From Endomychus coccineus (lineage: Eukaryota; Arthropoda; Insecta; Coleoptera; Endomychidae), in assembly GCA_958510875.1 (NCBI GenBank), contig OY294067.1, forward strand, positions 201,083,982-201,147,981: DNA of 64,000 nucleotides. Reading direction: 5' to 3'. This document shows, piece by piece, positions 43,969 through 55,204 of the stretch. Each line of letters opens with the position of its first letter. Position 1 is the stretch's first letter. Below the pieces are notes generated by a model, which was not told where the DNA came from, made no database searches, and was given only the letters and a program-made list of their open reading frames with translations. The position numbers and the translations under genes were made by a program.

Positions 43969-44458
43969 GAACTGGATTCTCGGGTATTGATCCGCGTTGT
44001 GTGGTTTCGGTCCTCAAAAGGACCAATTTCACGACGTTTCGGCAAATTCGCATTCGCCATCTTCAGGTGATTCGACCGTAGAGTCTGGAAAATCTAGGCG
44101 AACTGACGCTAACTTGGAGGGACAGGTATTTATATCCCCCGTTATGCTTGACCTTTGGACTTTCGAACTATTTCACGCTTGGTTGATTTCTACGTGTTTG
44201 GCTCCGAGTGACACGTTTGGATGACGTCATTGCGACGCTGGAATCAGCCGGAAAGTTTCCGTGACCTGTTGCACGTGCACTGGATACCACGTTCTCTCTT
44301 GTTTTTGGTTGTATCTTCCGACTTTCTAAAGCGGGTTTCCATGTTGCTGGTAATCTTAGTCCGTCATCTCGTTTGTTAAGACTATGTGGACGTTTCTCGA
44401 TCTCTATTGCCTCCCTGGTTATTCTGGTGTAGAAGTGTTCAATGTTGAGTTCCTCTGA
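43968..44458 (-). mobile_element. Inverted copy of the PLE-B 3' end
   Basis: It mirrors ~45660-46130, including the end of the GIY-YIG reading frame ('IEHFYTRITREAIEIEKRPH' on the minus strand, to 'QTRRNQPSVK'), the TATA box and the ribozyme-like core. It joins the plus-strand body at 44459-44461 without spacer. Confidence 0.85.
44033..44066 (-). ncRNA. Hammerhead-like core in the inverted PLE-B copy
   Basis: Minus strand: CTGAAGA, GGCGAA/TTTGCC stem (one G-U), GAAA, CGTC. Confidence 0.55.
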
Positions 44459-44460
44459 GA

Positions 44461-45936
44461 CCAATAGTAAGCTCTATCGGCTCACCATCACATGCATCAG
44501 CAAGATTCCTAGCCAAGAAGTTACAACCGCACGTTGAGACAGCATCATCGTATGTGAGGAACGCGGAACACTTCATCGAACTTCTAGATATGCAAATAGT
44601 AGGACCTGACGACATATTAGTAAGCTTCGACGTAGCATCCTTGTTCACGCAGGTACCCATAAACAAAGCCCTAGAGATCATCCAACATAAATACAAGCCG
44701 GAAGGATACATTATTGACTTGACCAAACACTGTGTAGCCAATACTTACTTTATGTACGAGGGACAGCGATATAGGCAAATCGAAGGAGCACCGATGGGAT
44801 CACCATTCTCACCAGTGATCGCAAATCTTTCCATGAAGGATTTTGAAATTAAAGCTCTTAACACAGCACAACTAAAACCCAAACTTTGGCTCAGATATGT
44901 AGATGATATTTTTGTTATTTGGCCACATGGAGAAGGACAACTAAGAGGGTTTCTCGATCACCTGAATCGAATCCATGATCGGATAAAATTCACAATAGAA
45001 ACCGAAGAGAACAACCAATTACCATTTCTAGATGTTTTGGTAACAAAGAAAACTGACGGCAGTTTGGGACATACAGTAATCAGAAAAAAGACCCACACGA
45101 ACCGATATTTGAATAGTAACTCGCATCACCATCCATCCCAGCTACAATCAGTCGTAAATACCCTCATGACAAGGTCAAAACGTCTCGCTGATGCGGAGAA
45201 CTTCGATGGAGAAATGGAAACCATCCGAGCAGCCCTTAGGATGAATGGCTATTCAAGAAAACAGATTCATAACTCTCAACGCAATAATGAGAAGGATGTC
45301 AATAATGAAGATCAAGCAGTGGGAAACGCTTTTCTACCTTACATAAAAGGCACAACTGACAGAATCTGCAAAATACTGAGCCGTCATGATATCAAAACAA
45401 CCTTCACAACAGATAGGAAAATCAAAAATGTTCTTCGGAATCCAAAAGACAGAATTCCTCTAGAATGCCAAGGAGTGTACGAGGTGCCATGTGGTAATTG
45501 AGAAAAGACATACATCGGACAGACCAACAGACGCATTGATGTGCGAAAGACTGAACATGCAAACGCTGTGTCGAATAACGAAACCACGTCTTCACTAGCT
45601 GAACATGTAAGAAGTACGGGCCATATGATCAACTTTAGCGGCACAAAGACTCTAGCCAACATTGAACACTTCTACACCAGAATAGCCAGGGAGGCAATAG
45701 AGATCGAGAAACGTCCACATAGTCTTAACAAACGAGATGACGGACTAAGATTACCAGCAACATGGAAACTCGCTTTAGAAAGTCGGAAGATACAACCAAA
45801 AACAAGAGAGAACGTGGTATCCAGTGCACGTGCAACAGGTCACGGAAACTTTCCGGCTGATTCCAGCGTCGCAATGACGTCATCCAAACGTGTCACTCGG
45901 AGCCAAACACGTAGAAATCAACCAAGCGTGAAATAG
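44461..45936 (+). pseudogene. PLE reverse transcriptase + GIY-YIG endonuclease, one in-frame stop
   Basis: A single frame of 491 codons to the stop, open except for TGA at 45499-45501. It starts inside the RT fingers ('PIVSSIGSPSHASARFLAKK'). The palm follows: 'DILVSFDVASLFTQVPINKA' (first Asp), 'IEGAPMGSPFSPVIANL' and 'LRYVDDIFVIW' (catalytic YVDD). The endonuclease linker and core are 'LECQGVYEVPCGN' [stop] 'EKTYIGQTNRRIDVRKTEHA', with the catalytic Arg and a C-terminal basic tail ending 'QTRRNQPSVK'. The stop lies where PLEs usually have a cysteine of the CxC/CNC motif, so one C-to-stop change is likely. The N-terminal ~200-300 residues are lost to the inverted 3' copy. In PLEs this protein makes cDNA at a nicked target. 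This copy cannot act alone. Confidence 0.9.
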
Positions 45937-45969
45937 TTCGAAAGTCCAAAGGTCAAGCATAACGGGGGA

Positions 45970-45977
45970 TATAAATA
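45970..45977 (+). promoter_or_regulatory. TATA box in the PLE-B terminal repeat
   Basis: TATAAATA in GGGGGATATAAATACC, about 70 bases before the ribozyme-like core. It is well placed to start element RNA upstream of the hammerhead. The inverted copy has the mirror at ~44132. Confidence 0.5.
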
Positions 45978-46037
45978 CCTGTCCCTCCAAGTAAGCGTCA
46001 GTTCGCCTAGATTTTCCAGACCTTACGGTCGAATCAC

Positions 46038-46071
46038 CTGAAGATGGCAAATGCGACTTTGCCGAAACGTC
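46038..46071 (+). ncRNA. Hammerhead-like core, 3' terminal repeat of PLE B
   Basis: CTGAAGA (46038-46044), perfect GGCAAA/TTTGCC stem II, GAAA (46064-46067), CGTC. Upstream GCGTC (45998-46002) could supply the stem III strand and GUC cleavage triplet. GTTCG then pairs with CGAAT, leaving CAC unpaired before CTGA. Confidence 0.6.
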
Positions 46072-46166
46072 GTGAAATTGGTCCTTTTGAGGACCGAAAC
46101 CACACAACGCGGATCAATACCCGAGAATCCAGTTCTACACATTACGTCCGCGAGAACCTAAGAAGA

Positions 46167-46168
<2 letters not shown>

Positions 46169-46245
<77 letters not shown>
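46169..46245. repeat. (TA)n microsatellite
   Basis: Pure TA run at the 3' edge of PLE B. Confidence 0.98.
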
Positions 46246-46248
<3 letters not shown>

Positions 46249-46373
46249 CCATGCCGACTTGCATCGAAACATGCTCATACATGTTGGGCGGCAGTAGCGG
46301 TGCGTATTCACGGCATTTGTCATTTGTTCTCAATTATTCTCGCGATTAACACGTATTGTTTTACATTTAAAAG

Positions 46374-47630
46374 ATGGCAGTGGAAACAAGAAGCAATAAG
46401 GAATGTGTTTGCTTAGTTGGTGATTTGAATAAACAGGCGCAAATCGTCAAGTTCTTGGGGTACTTTTTTTTAACATTGGCGAAGTTAAATTGACTGTTAG
46501 TGAAAGCGCTAATCTCGTCATTCGAGAGTGTATTATGTTTTGGGAAATCCCTACCAGAGCTATACCTGACCGCGTAAAAAAACTTGTGGATAATCACCAT
46601 GCTTGGAGGAAGTTGCAAGAAAATTCTAAAAAAATACAACACATTCACATGCGCCGTGAGGAGGACTTTAAAAACAATTCAGATAATCTATTCGATATAG
46701 CATACGCTGATGCTTTGAAACGGATGAAAATTGAAGACGATAAAATATTTTTACAAAAACAAAGAGATCCAGGACGTCCAGGGTGTTCAGCGGGTGTAGA
46801 CAGAATGTTAGCAGAAAAAGAAGAAAGGGCAAGACTAAGTAAATTAAATGAAGAGGAAAAAAGATGTAAGCAAATGTGTTTCAGAGGTTTATCGTCATCT
46901 ATTACTACGCAAGATTCTATTCAAACGCAAGGACATCACGATCAACTTACCAGCTCTTATGAAAGCTTCGAGGAACCCTCGGCATCCACCTCTCAAATGT
47001 AGTTCTGAAACTACTACAAAAAGAGGAAGGAAAGACTTTATCACGCCTCAGTTGATTGCAGCTTCAGATAGATATCAATTAGGCATAAGGGATTCTATTT
47101 ATACACTTCGTGCTGTAGTAAAAGCACTAGATCTCAGCTGTAATGATTTTCCGATAAACAAATTGTCTATCCAACGTATTTGCTCACTGTGGAGTCGGAA
47201 AGATGGAGCCGAATCTATGAAATCAGATTTTCAGTATAATATGCCTGGAATGGTCACCGTTCACAAGGATGGGAAATCATTACCTGGACTTGACGTGAGA
47301 AGTTCTGAAAAAGAACGCCTGCCAATTCTAATTTTATTCGGAGGTAAAGAACAACTTCTGGCTGTACTCAAACTGGAGAGCTCTTCCGGCCAGGATCAAG
47401 CTAAAGCTAGGTTGAACGCACTTTACGACTAGAACCTCGAGGACAAAGTACAAATAATGTGCTGTGACGATTGAGAGGAACTTATGTTCTTTTGGATCAT
47501 AAAATAAACATCATGAATAATGCATGAAAATCAATTTGCATCATTTTTTGGTTGCATTACAGAATTCTTGGAATCAGAAAGACATGAACGATTTTGGAAG
47601 CTTTCAAGTGTACGAAGTACTAAAAACGGT
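46374..47630 (+). pseudogene. Transposase-like gene of an unnamed insect/cnidarian family, frameshifted
   Basis: ATG at 46374 opens 'GDLNKQAQIVKFLGYFF'. After a frame change, 46490-47002 gives 'LTVSESANLVIRECIMFWEI'-type sequence and 'FKNNSDNLFDIAYADALKRM' with 'IFLQKQRDPGRPG'. A one-base shift near 47000 leads to 'ITPQLIAASDRYQLGIRDSI' and 'MVTVHKDGKSLPGLDV', then 'LLAVLKLESSSGQDQAKARL' and 'KVQIMCCD'. I recognise this order from a widespread repeated family (usually continuing FDTTASNTG...CRHH...E), but I know no agreed name. That region is stop-ridden here, and the 412-bp repeat replaces the 3' part after ~47620. Confidence 0.6.
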
Positions 47631-47985
47631 GCAATTCTATTGGTCGATATTTGGGACGGAAAAATAATCAGGATTATAAAACTTCAAACTGACAGGTTGA
47701 ATTCTGTCCACCATCGATAAAAAAGTCAAAGGAAATGTTCATTTGGGACGGAAAAATAATCCCCCGAATACCACACGAGCTTCAAAATTATCTGGCATTT
47801 CCCTCAAGGTTCCCTGCAAACAAATAAAGTCGTCAAGTTTTTCAGGAAACATCACTCGCGCTTTGCGCTCGTGATTTTTTAACCTGAAAAACTTGACTCC
47901 TTCATTTGTTTGCAACGAACCTATCGGGATACACCCGATAATTTTGAAGCTCTTGTGGTATTATATATGAATATTCCATTACAGG
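47620..47985. repeat. Partial copy of the 412-bp hairpin repeat
   Basis: A rearranged inverted head (GGTGCAATTCTATTGGTCGATATTTGGG) is followed by the ACTTCAAACTGACAGG segment and the whole hairpin to GCTCTTGTGGTATTATATAT. It lies in the 3' part of the transposase-like gene. Confidence 0.85.
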
Positions 47986-49017
47986 ATTTCAAAATTAACC
48001 TAACTAATCGTAATTAGAGCCTGCGTATGATTTGACTGGTATGTTATACAAGTGCTATCAGCGGCTGAATACTTGCGGCCGTCTTAAAACAGTTTTCATT
48101 AATGTGTCATCTGTGAGGTTACGTTCTTATTAACGATAGCAGTGAGGTAGCTTTGTGCAGAAATACTTTCAACGAGAACAATAACTTCTCAATTTTCAAT
48201 CAGCGCTTAACAACTATGTACTTGTTACTTGCCTGCGGTTGACATAATGACGACCAGCGAACCAACTCACCGCCTGCTTGAACATGAACAACTTTGACTA
48301 CAGCTGGCAATCGCTAGTCAAACCGGCGGCGGTTTTGGAGTACACACAACGGTGTTAGGTATCTGCTGGTACCCAGGCTTCACTCAATAATTATTTCCGT
48401 TAACTCACTTGCAATACAACTAGAATAGCGCAAGAATATCAGTCCTTACGAAACAATTAATCATAATAGAATAATAATTACAATTCTATTTTGTTCTCAA
48501 AAAATAATTTTTCACGAAAATATAATGCACAGGGGATTGATTCGTAATTCTAAGAGCTACGAAACATTTTTAATATTATAGAAATGCACTACGAATGAAT
48601 AATATTCAATATATTGATTGAAATTGTATAAAATAATCACGAACAACTTGTCTACCCCAGGCGAGATGATAATCATCTTCAGTTCATGGTTAGAAGGAGA
48701 AACTTTTTCCATTGCCTCCATAAAAACATTCCGAAGAAATTTTTAGAAAATCGTAATCTATGACCAACACAGTTCTGATAAATTTTATATCTTCCCATTG
48801 TAAAGTACACTACCGTTTTTTTTTCGATAAATAATGGAAAAAAGTCCCGATATTATAAATAACTAAAATTCGTACCTGAAAAAATAAGTTGTAGCCCTGA
48901 ATGACATTTGGAATAATAATAGTAATTATGAAACTTTACGTATTACATTGAATAATTATTATCCTAAGGTAAGCTTCAAGGAATTCATTCAATTCTTCTA
49001 CAGATGCAGTGTTCTCT
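47986..49017. other. About 1 kb with no supported feature
   Basis: Unique-looking sequence. The 48200-48370 part is less AT-rich but carries no frame of note. Confidence 0.35.
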
Positions 49018-49137
49018 TGTGGGTCAGCTCCGAGATCTAAACATAATAACATCACTTAATAGAAATAAGGTCGAATTCTATAACTTAGGGTTTTAAGGTA
49101 AACTTGTATAGGAATGGAGGATTCCTATACTACACAG
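49018..49137. repeat. Repeat shared in reverse with 53877-53990
   Basis: CCGAGATCTAAACATA and TAGGAATGGAGGATTCCTATAC here mirror GTATAGGAATCTTCCATCCC and TATGTTTAGATCTCGG there, over about 115 bases. A 62-codon frame starting in it (49104) is probably chance. Confidence 0.75.
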
Positions 49138-49346
49138 GAGAGGCAAACATACAGAAATACATCAAAACTACCCTCATAGAGATTTTTCTTGATAAAGCGG
49201 CATATTTGTTCATTCAACACATGGGAGTCTTATTACTCGAGACTTCAAAATGCTTCCTGATGATTAAACAGTGGAAGAGATCAATTTCATGACCAATAAG
49301 TACGAAATGATCACCCCTATCCACCAGAATTACTATCAAAGTAGTC

Positions 49347-49436
49347 AGGACCTTTCAGCTCCCAAGTAGCATCAGAGTAAACTCTGATTCTACTCTGATG
49401 GTGGTTGGCTTCTAATGCTTGGGTAGTATCTTCAGT
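49347..49436. repeat. Inverted pair with hammerhead-like words (family D)
   Basis: GGACCTTTCAGCTCCCAAGT and the near-mirror GCTTGGGTAGTATCTTCAG flank ATCAGAGTAAACTCTGATTC. On the minus strand CTGATG, a short stem and GAAAGGTCC occur in hammerhead order, with one core base missing. Compare 37406-37575. Confidence 0.4.
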
Positions 49437-50426
49437 GTAAGGAGGCAATTATTTTGTACTTATTAGTGCTATACTGTATCCATAGTGTTGAACACCTTTA
49501 GTGTTTCCTTCATTCTATGTTCGTCCTGGAGTACAAGCTCAACCCTCCATACAAAATATATTGGAATGTTTTCATAAATGTATTCACGTTCTGATACCTG
49601 CGCAACATGCAACATTTCCACCGAAAAAGTCAGTGACCAGAATTTGACACAAGAAGACAGGATTCAGAATGAAAACGGAATACAGCATTCTTTTTCTTCA
49701 AGATGAAATATAAAGAGATGAGAAAAAGAGGAAGAGTGGAATGTTTGTCTTTAAAATCTTTCTATACCCCACATGCCACCTAATCCAGTATCTTACGCTC
49801 GTCAGCTACAACTTACATATCATGATGTGACGATGCTCAAGACTTTAACTAATTTTTCAGTTCTGTTCAGAATATAGTTATCAATGATAAATTTTCAAAT
49901 ATTTTAGGAACATGCAATGTACATTCAATACTATTTAAAATGCTTATAGTTTCATTTCGAATTGCCTACTTTATTTAATTGGAAGTGTTCAAGTGTTTTA
50001 AGAATGATCATTCCAGAAACTCGCATAAATTAACGGAGCTCCGAAATTCCGAATAATTATAATTATTTCAATATGCACTCATAGCTCTTATCATTATTTT
50101 ATATAGGTTTCGATAAATTAGATAATGAAAACGGGAAACGATACCATTAGCACACTAAACTTTCAGCAGTCTTATGTGTAGAAAACTATATACAAACGGA
50201 CATTCGATAAGGATTTTTTTCATAAGATCAGGAATTAGTGAAGTATCATGAATGCGAGATATCGATAGAAGAAATAGCGCACTGAAAAGCGTTGTTACGA
50301 TAATATAGGAAGATGATTTGCTGGAATTACCGAAGTGATCCAACCAGAACGTCATAAAAGTATAAAGGATACCGGCTGAGATAGCACTCTTTTGTCTTTT
50401 TCTGTTTAAATTTTGCGAAGTTATAT
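49437..50426. other. About 1 kb with no supported feature
   Basis: No convincing frame; a 99-codon minus frame at 50155-50454 runs into the transposon end and has no known motif. Confidence 0.35.
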
Positions 50427-52549
50427 TCAAGGTGATCCATCTCAGACAAGCCACCCCGTATATTTCTTATCCCATAGTGAGTGGAGAAATCTCCCGAAAC
50501 ACTTCGAATGATTTTGTTTGGGGGACATCTTTCAACGTATATTTGAGGCTTGAATGAGCAACCCCCTAACAGGAGGCGCTTCAATCCCTCAAAATTGAAT
50601 AGAGGAGAGGGGTTGAGTGATAGGTCATTTGAAAGTTCTTGGAAGCTTCTTCACAACGATGTATGAAAAACGTGAATTTGATGAATCGTTTTCGCCAAAA
50701 ATCAAGTTTGTTGCTCGAATGCGCCACCTTGAATATTTTGGTTATTTGTACAATGTACAAGCTAATTTTTATTAAGCCTTTTTTACAAACTTGAACAATC
50801 TTCAAAAAATAACATTCGTATGAAAATTGAATTGTGTTGTCATACTTACAATGAAAAAAATTAAATCCACGTGTTTAAATCAAATGTTCGAATTGGAGCT
50901 ATTTGACGACACTCATTTACAATTCGTTGGCGTAGTTCGTCCAAATTTTCAGGCTGAGTCACAAAAATCTTGGACTCAAGATGTCCTCGCAAGAAGAAGT
51001 CCAGAGGGTTCAGGTCAGTAGATCGGGCAGGCCACTCCATAGGACCTTTTCTTCCAATCCAGCGACCGGGGTATTGCAAATTGAAGTATTGGCGAACTGG
51101 TGCGGCGTAGTGATGAGGAGCGCCGTCTGGTTGGAAATGCAATAGTTGTTCAAGTAGTAGAGGATCGTTTTCTAATTGTTCAGTTATTAACGGATCAATC
51201 GCATTTTCCAACATTTCAAGATAAATTTCGCCATTCAAATTACCAGGAATAAACAGAGGTCCAATTAGGTGGTCTCCCAAAATTCCTACCCAAACGTTTA
51301 GCTTTTTCCGATGTTGAGTGTGAGCTTCTCGAAATACATGAGGATTTGTATCGCTTCAAATTCTACAGTTATGTCGGTTAACCTCTCCATTAAGCGGAAA
51401 AGTGCATTCGTCAGAAAAGCAAACATTGTATAAGAAATTTGGGTTATTGTTGATACGCTCGACCATAATTTCGCAAAACTCTTGCCTTCGATCCCAATCA
51501 TCATCATTTGATTCCTGAATTAATTCAATTTTGTAGGGACGGAACTTGTGCTTATGTAAAATTCTGGAAACGTGAGATTGGCTAATACCGGAAGCTGAAG
51601 AAAGTTGTCGTACAGATTGCGTGTTTGGCATAAGTTGGACATGTCCCAATACCGCCACAACTGCTCCTTCATCATTAACAATTCCAATGGGTGTCCTTTT
51701 TTCATCCATTACTGAACCCGTCTCCACAAATTTTGAAATCAATTCCATTACGTACTTATGGCGAACGCTACGTTCAGGATGGTTTTCGTTAAATATCCTT
51801 GCAGCCGCTCGGGCATAATTTGGATTTTGGTAATAAATGCTTACCAGCTCAACACGTTCTTGCAATGTGTACACCATATTTTTTGAAATTTTAAACAAAT
51901 CAGCAAAGTAGTAACTCAACAGATTGATTAAAATCATGAAATGATCGAAGAAACGTTAAAACCAGATAAACACCTCCTAAGAACAAAAAATGAAGGCGAC
52001 ATAAGGAAATGTTTTGCTGTTTTTTTATTTATTAGCTTGAGATAATGTATTATTGTATGGGAGTCAATGGAGGACAATTTGAACATTTGATTTAAACACG
52101 CAGATTCAATTTTTTTCATTGTAAGCATGACAACACAATTCAATTTTTCTACGAATGTGATTTTCTGAAGATTGCTTAAATTTGTAAAAAAGGCTTAATA
52201 AAAATGAGCTTGTACATTGTACAAATAACCAAAATATTCAAGGTGGCGCATTCGAGCAACAAAATTAATTCTTGGCGAAAACGGTTCATCAAATTTACGT
52301 TTTCCATACACGATCGTAAAAAGGCTTGCAGGACCTTTCGAATGACGTATCACTCTACTCCTCTCCCCTATTCAATTTTGAGGGGTTGAAGCGCCCCTTA
52401 TTAGGGGGTTGCTTGTTCAAGCCTCAAATATACGTCAAAAGATGTCCCCCAAACAAAATCATCCGATGCATTTCGAGAGATTCTTCCACTCACTATGGAA
52501 TAAGAAATATACGGGGTGGCTCGTCTGAAATGGAACACCTTGTATATAG
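50427..52549 (-). mobile_element. IS630-type transposon with ~400-base inverted ends
   Basis: The left TATTCAAGGTGATCCATCTC mirrors the right GAAATGGAACACCTTGTATA. The arms stay alignable for about 400 bases (GCCACCCCGTATATTTCTTA, CAAGCTAATTTTTATTAAGC and their mirrors). TA lies on both sides. The minus-strand transposase is nearly whole but frameshifted. Confidence 0.85.
50861..51937 (-). pseudogene. IS630-type transposase, one main frameshift
   Basis: Read from 51937; the likely start is the Met of 'MVYTLQERVELVSIYYQNPN' (51880). The order is a DUF4817 HTH ('ARAAARIFNENHPERSVRHK'), a second HTH ('SVRQLSSASGISQSHVSRIL'), 'FSDECTFPLNGEVNRHNCR' (first Asp, as SDE), a frame change at ~51300-51360, then 'GDHLIGPLFIPGNLNGEIYL'. 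'FQPDGAPHHYAAPVRQYFNL' (second Asp) and 'WPARSTDLNPLDFFLRGHLE' (third Asp) follow, then a C-terminal tail to a stop at 50861. All three catalytic residues remain. It is among the least damaged transposases here. Confidence 0.85.
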
Positions 52550-53049
52550 TGGAGGAAATCTGGCAAATGGTTGGCGAAAATCTTACGATGCTTAGCGACC
52601 CTGTGGAAAATGTTTGTTGTGATACCAATAACAACCCCCTGAAATTTCTATTCACAAAGTGGGTGAAACCCCTTTTTTTTCGGCCAAAAAGAGGTTTTTT
52701 GACATTTTGAAGGGAAGTTTAGCAAAAAAAAATATCTCTGGTTACATTTAAAATTGAAGAACCAAAGTAGAACCATTTTATTGTCAATGTACAAGGAACT
52801 TCCAGTCCAAATTTCAAGTTGATCCGACCTCCCCCCTCCCCCTAATTAATATATATACTCATATATTCAAGGAATCTTTCGTAACGGGTAACTTGATCAT
52901 TTTTCAACCGAGTTGGCTGAAATTTGGACTGGAGATAGATGTTATAGTCTCAAACTATTCTCTGAATTTCAAGTGAAAATATTGAACGGTTTTTCAGAAA
53001 TTCAATTTTAAGTCAATTGTTTAGTTATTTTTCAAATTAAGATATCTCA
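52550..53049. other. No supported feature
   Basis: Non-coding. GGTAACTTGATCATTTTTCA-type text and a CCTCCCCCCTCCCCCT run (52830-52845) are the only notable strings. Confidence 0.35.
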
Positions 53050-53871
53050 TGTCATTTACATCCAATCTGGATCTGCTTTGCGAGAAAATGTAAGTATTTG
53101 CATATAGTTCCATGTCATGCAACTCATTTTCTGATTTTTTCTCCTCGGTCTATATTGGCCATTCTGGTTAATTTGAGATAAATCGAATGACGTTCACGTG
53201 ACGTGCGCTTAGCTGGCGAGTTAGAAAAGTGCAAACTGGTTGTACCTAATACGGCTTCACAACGACTTTCCGCGTGCCTATTTCGCTCCATGTAGTAGAT
53301 AAGGTATCGGACCGTGCCCGACGGCCCTCCTTTTTTCGATAAATGTCCATTAAATAGGAAAATTTGATTTAAACAGAAACAGGTACTCTCAGGTCTCAGC
53401 TACGCTCTTCTAACGTGCGACGTACCAAAGGGAATTTTCTAGCTACTAAAATATACTCGAAGCGGGTGAAAGCTAGCGGCCCACAGCCGAAAATATTTTA
53501 TCACAAATGGCGCCGCACGCACGAGGCACATAACGGCCCCAACATAACAAGACCGAGGTAAAATGTATAAGCTCTAACTGACGCGTAGCGAGCTTCTCGA
53601 GGGAAACGTCAACATGATTACGTTCGTAGCTAATTACGAAGGATATCTGGCGTTCATGCAATTGTGTTTTTATACAATTCGAACCTTCTCATTTCGATAG
53701 GCTACGTGAAAATTCCGTAGCCTAAAGCGCTATCAACTTCTGAGTCTCACAATATTCGTATAAAATTGCTAAATTTCGCGCTTTTAGGAACTTCAAATTA
53801 ATTAATTTGACACAATTTGCGAATACCTACATTTTTCCGCAAAGCAGGTCCAGATCGGATGTAAATGACAT
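53050..53871. mobile_element. ~820-bp non-coding TIR element
   Basis: TGTCATTTACATCCAATCTG ... GCTTTGCGAGAAAATGTA on the left mirrors TTTTTCCGCAAAGCAGGTCC ... GATGTAAATGACA on the right (about 60 bases). The interior is comparatively GC-rich and non-coding; the 62-codon frame at 53473-53661 has no motif. Confidence 0.65.
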
Positions 53872-53876
53872 TGTAG

Positions 53877-53990
53877 TATAGGAATCTTCCATCCCTATAC
53901 GAGTTTACCTAAAATCCCCGAATTATAGAATACGAACTTATTTATATTAATGTTATTTTAAGTATATGTTTAGATCTCGGATCTGGGTCA
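53877..53990. repeat. Inverse partner of 49018-49137
   Basis: About 115 bases shared in reverse. It directly adjoins the TIR element, so it may mark an older element's end. Confidence 0.7.
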
Positions 53991-54086
53991 CCAAGCAATA
54001 TGTGTAATATATTAATCATATTGATTGACACAGATACCTTGACATCCTAGACTAGTTAGTAGGTCAATAACAATAACTGTAATGAC

Positions 54087-54296
<210 letters not shown>

Positions 54297-54300
<4 letters not shown>

Positions 54301-54840
54301 ATGTTTTCTTGGTATATTGGTTCGTATATATACTGAAAATGAAATAAAAATTCTGTTTGACGTTTCGACAATGTTTATCGTCTTTATCGAAATGTGAATT
54401 AGTGTTTCCATGTAATTTAGAAAAGAATAGATGATTTCGATTAATGAAATGCGTCTGCAGTCGACTTGTGTTTTAAGATCCAATTAAAACTGCAGAAAAC
54501 ATTGGATCGGTTGTGTGTGAAAGAGTAATGTATGGCTAATTACTATTTGGAATGGATTGAATTTGATTAAATACAAGATATTTTAAGATTCTACAATTAT
54601 AAATATCTATGATTATTGTATGAATTAGTTATTCTATGATAAACGCTTCCAATTCATCATAATCAACTATTCAAGTTTAAGATAATTCTATGGAATTTAA
54701 CCTCAAAATTGTTACTCATAGTGTCATAATTAAATAATACTTTATATTTTTTAGGTTGAATTTTGAATAGACAAGTGGAAAGTGGCACTTCAAACTAATA
54801 AAATTTTGTTAAGTTCCAATTAGATTATTATAATGTTTCG
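54297..54840. mobile_element. PLE family A, one arm and internal part
   Basis: Arm TTTGTATGTTTTCTTGGTAT... with GACGTTTCGACAATG, then GTCTGCAGTCGACTTG and CATTGGATCGGTTGTGTGTG. The internal region (54530-54830) is the reverse of 5880-6190. The second arm is missing. More diverged than the other copies. Confidence 0.75.
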
Positions 54841-55204
54841 AAAGATTGGAATCTATTTTGTCATTTACACAATTGTTCTTTTTAATTTGAATTGATTCCA
54901 ATATCAAACGTTTGTTGTCGTTTGTTTCAATATCTAAAAATTTTTTATTGCTGTAAAAAACGTACATTATAAGTTAATTTTGTAACTCAATAAAATTTGA
55001 ATGAATCATTCGATAAATGAGAAATAATAAAAAGATAGATACGCATTGAATTTAATTGTTTTCAGCGAAAACAATAATAAAGTTTGTTAGAAATAAATTT
55101 GTAGCTTTTAATTTTCATTTTGCACAAACATGCTTTCAAATACGAGTTGTTCAGAATACATGGTTTATTTTCTTTCTATTTTTCAGTATAAATTGTTTCA
55201 ACTC
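54841..55204. other. No firm feature; possible displaced 3' end of the LINE
   Basis: AT-rich. On the minus strand the first 18 codons from 55204 are open ('ELKQFILKNRKKINHVF' then stop) and could be the end of the LINE protein cut off by foldback element 2. Confidence 0.35.

Larger units (their letters stand above)
43731..46168 (+). mobile_element. Penelope-like element family B, best copy
   Basis: Parts in order: a plus-oriented terminal repeat (43731-43875); a TA tract (43876-43967); an inverted copy of the element's own 3' part (43968-44458); the 5'-truncated coding region (44461-45936); and a 3' terminal repeat with TATA box and hammerhead-like core, ending at AAGAAGAAACA next to a TA tract. 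A terminal repeat plus an inverted partial copy upstream of a truncated body is a known PLE configuration. Confidence 0.85.

Noticed and set aside
53473..53661. 62-residue minus frame in a GC-richer segment
   Set aside because: No motif, inside a non-coding TIR element.
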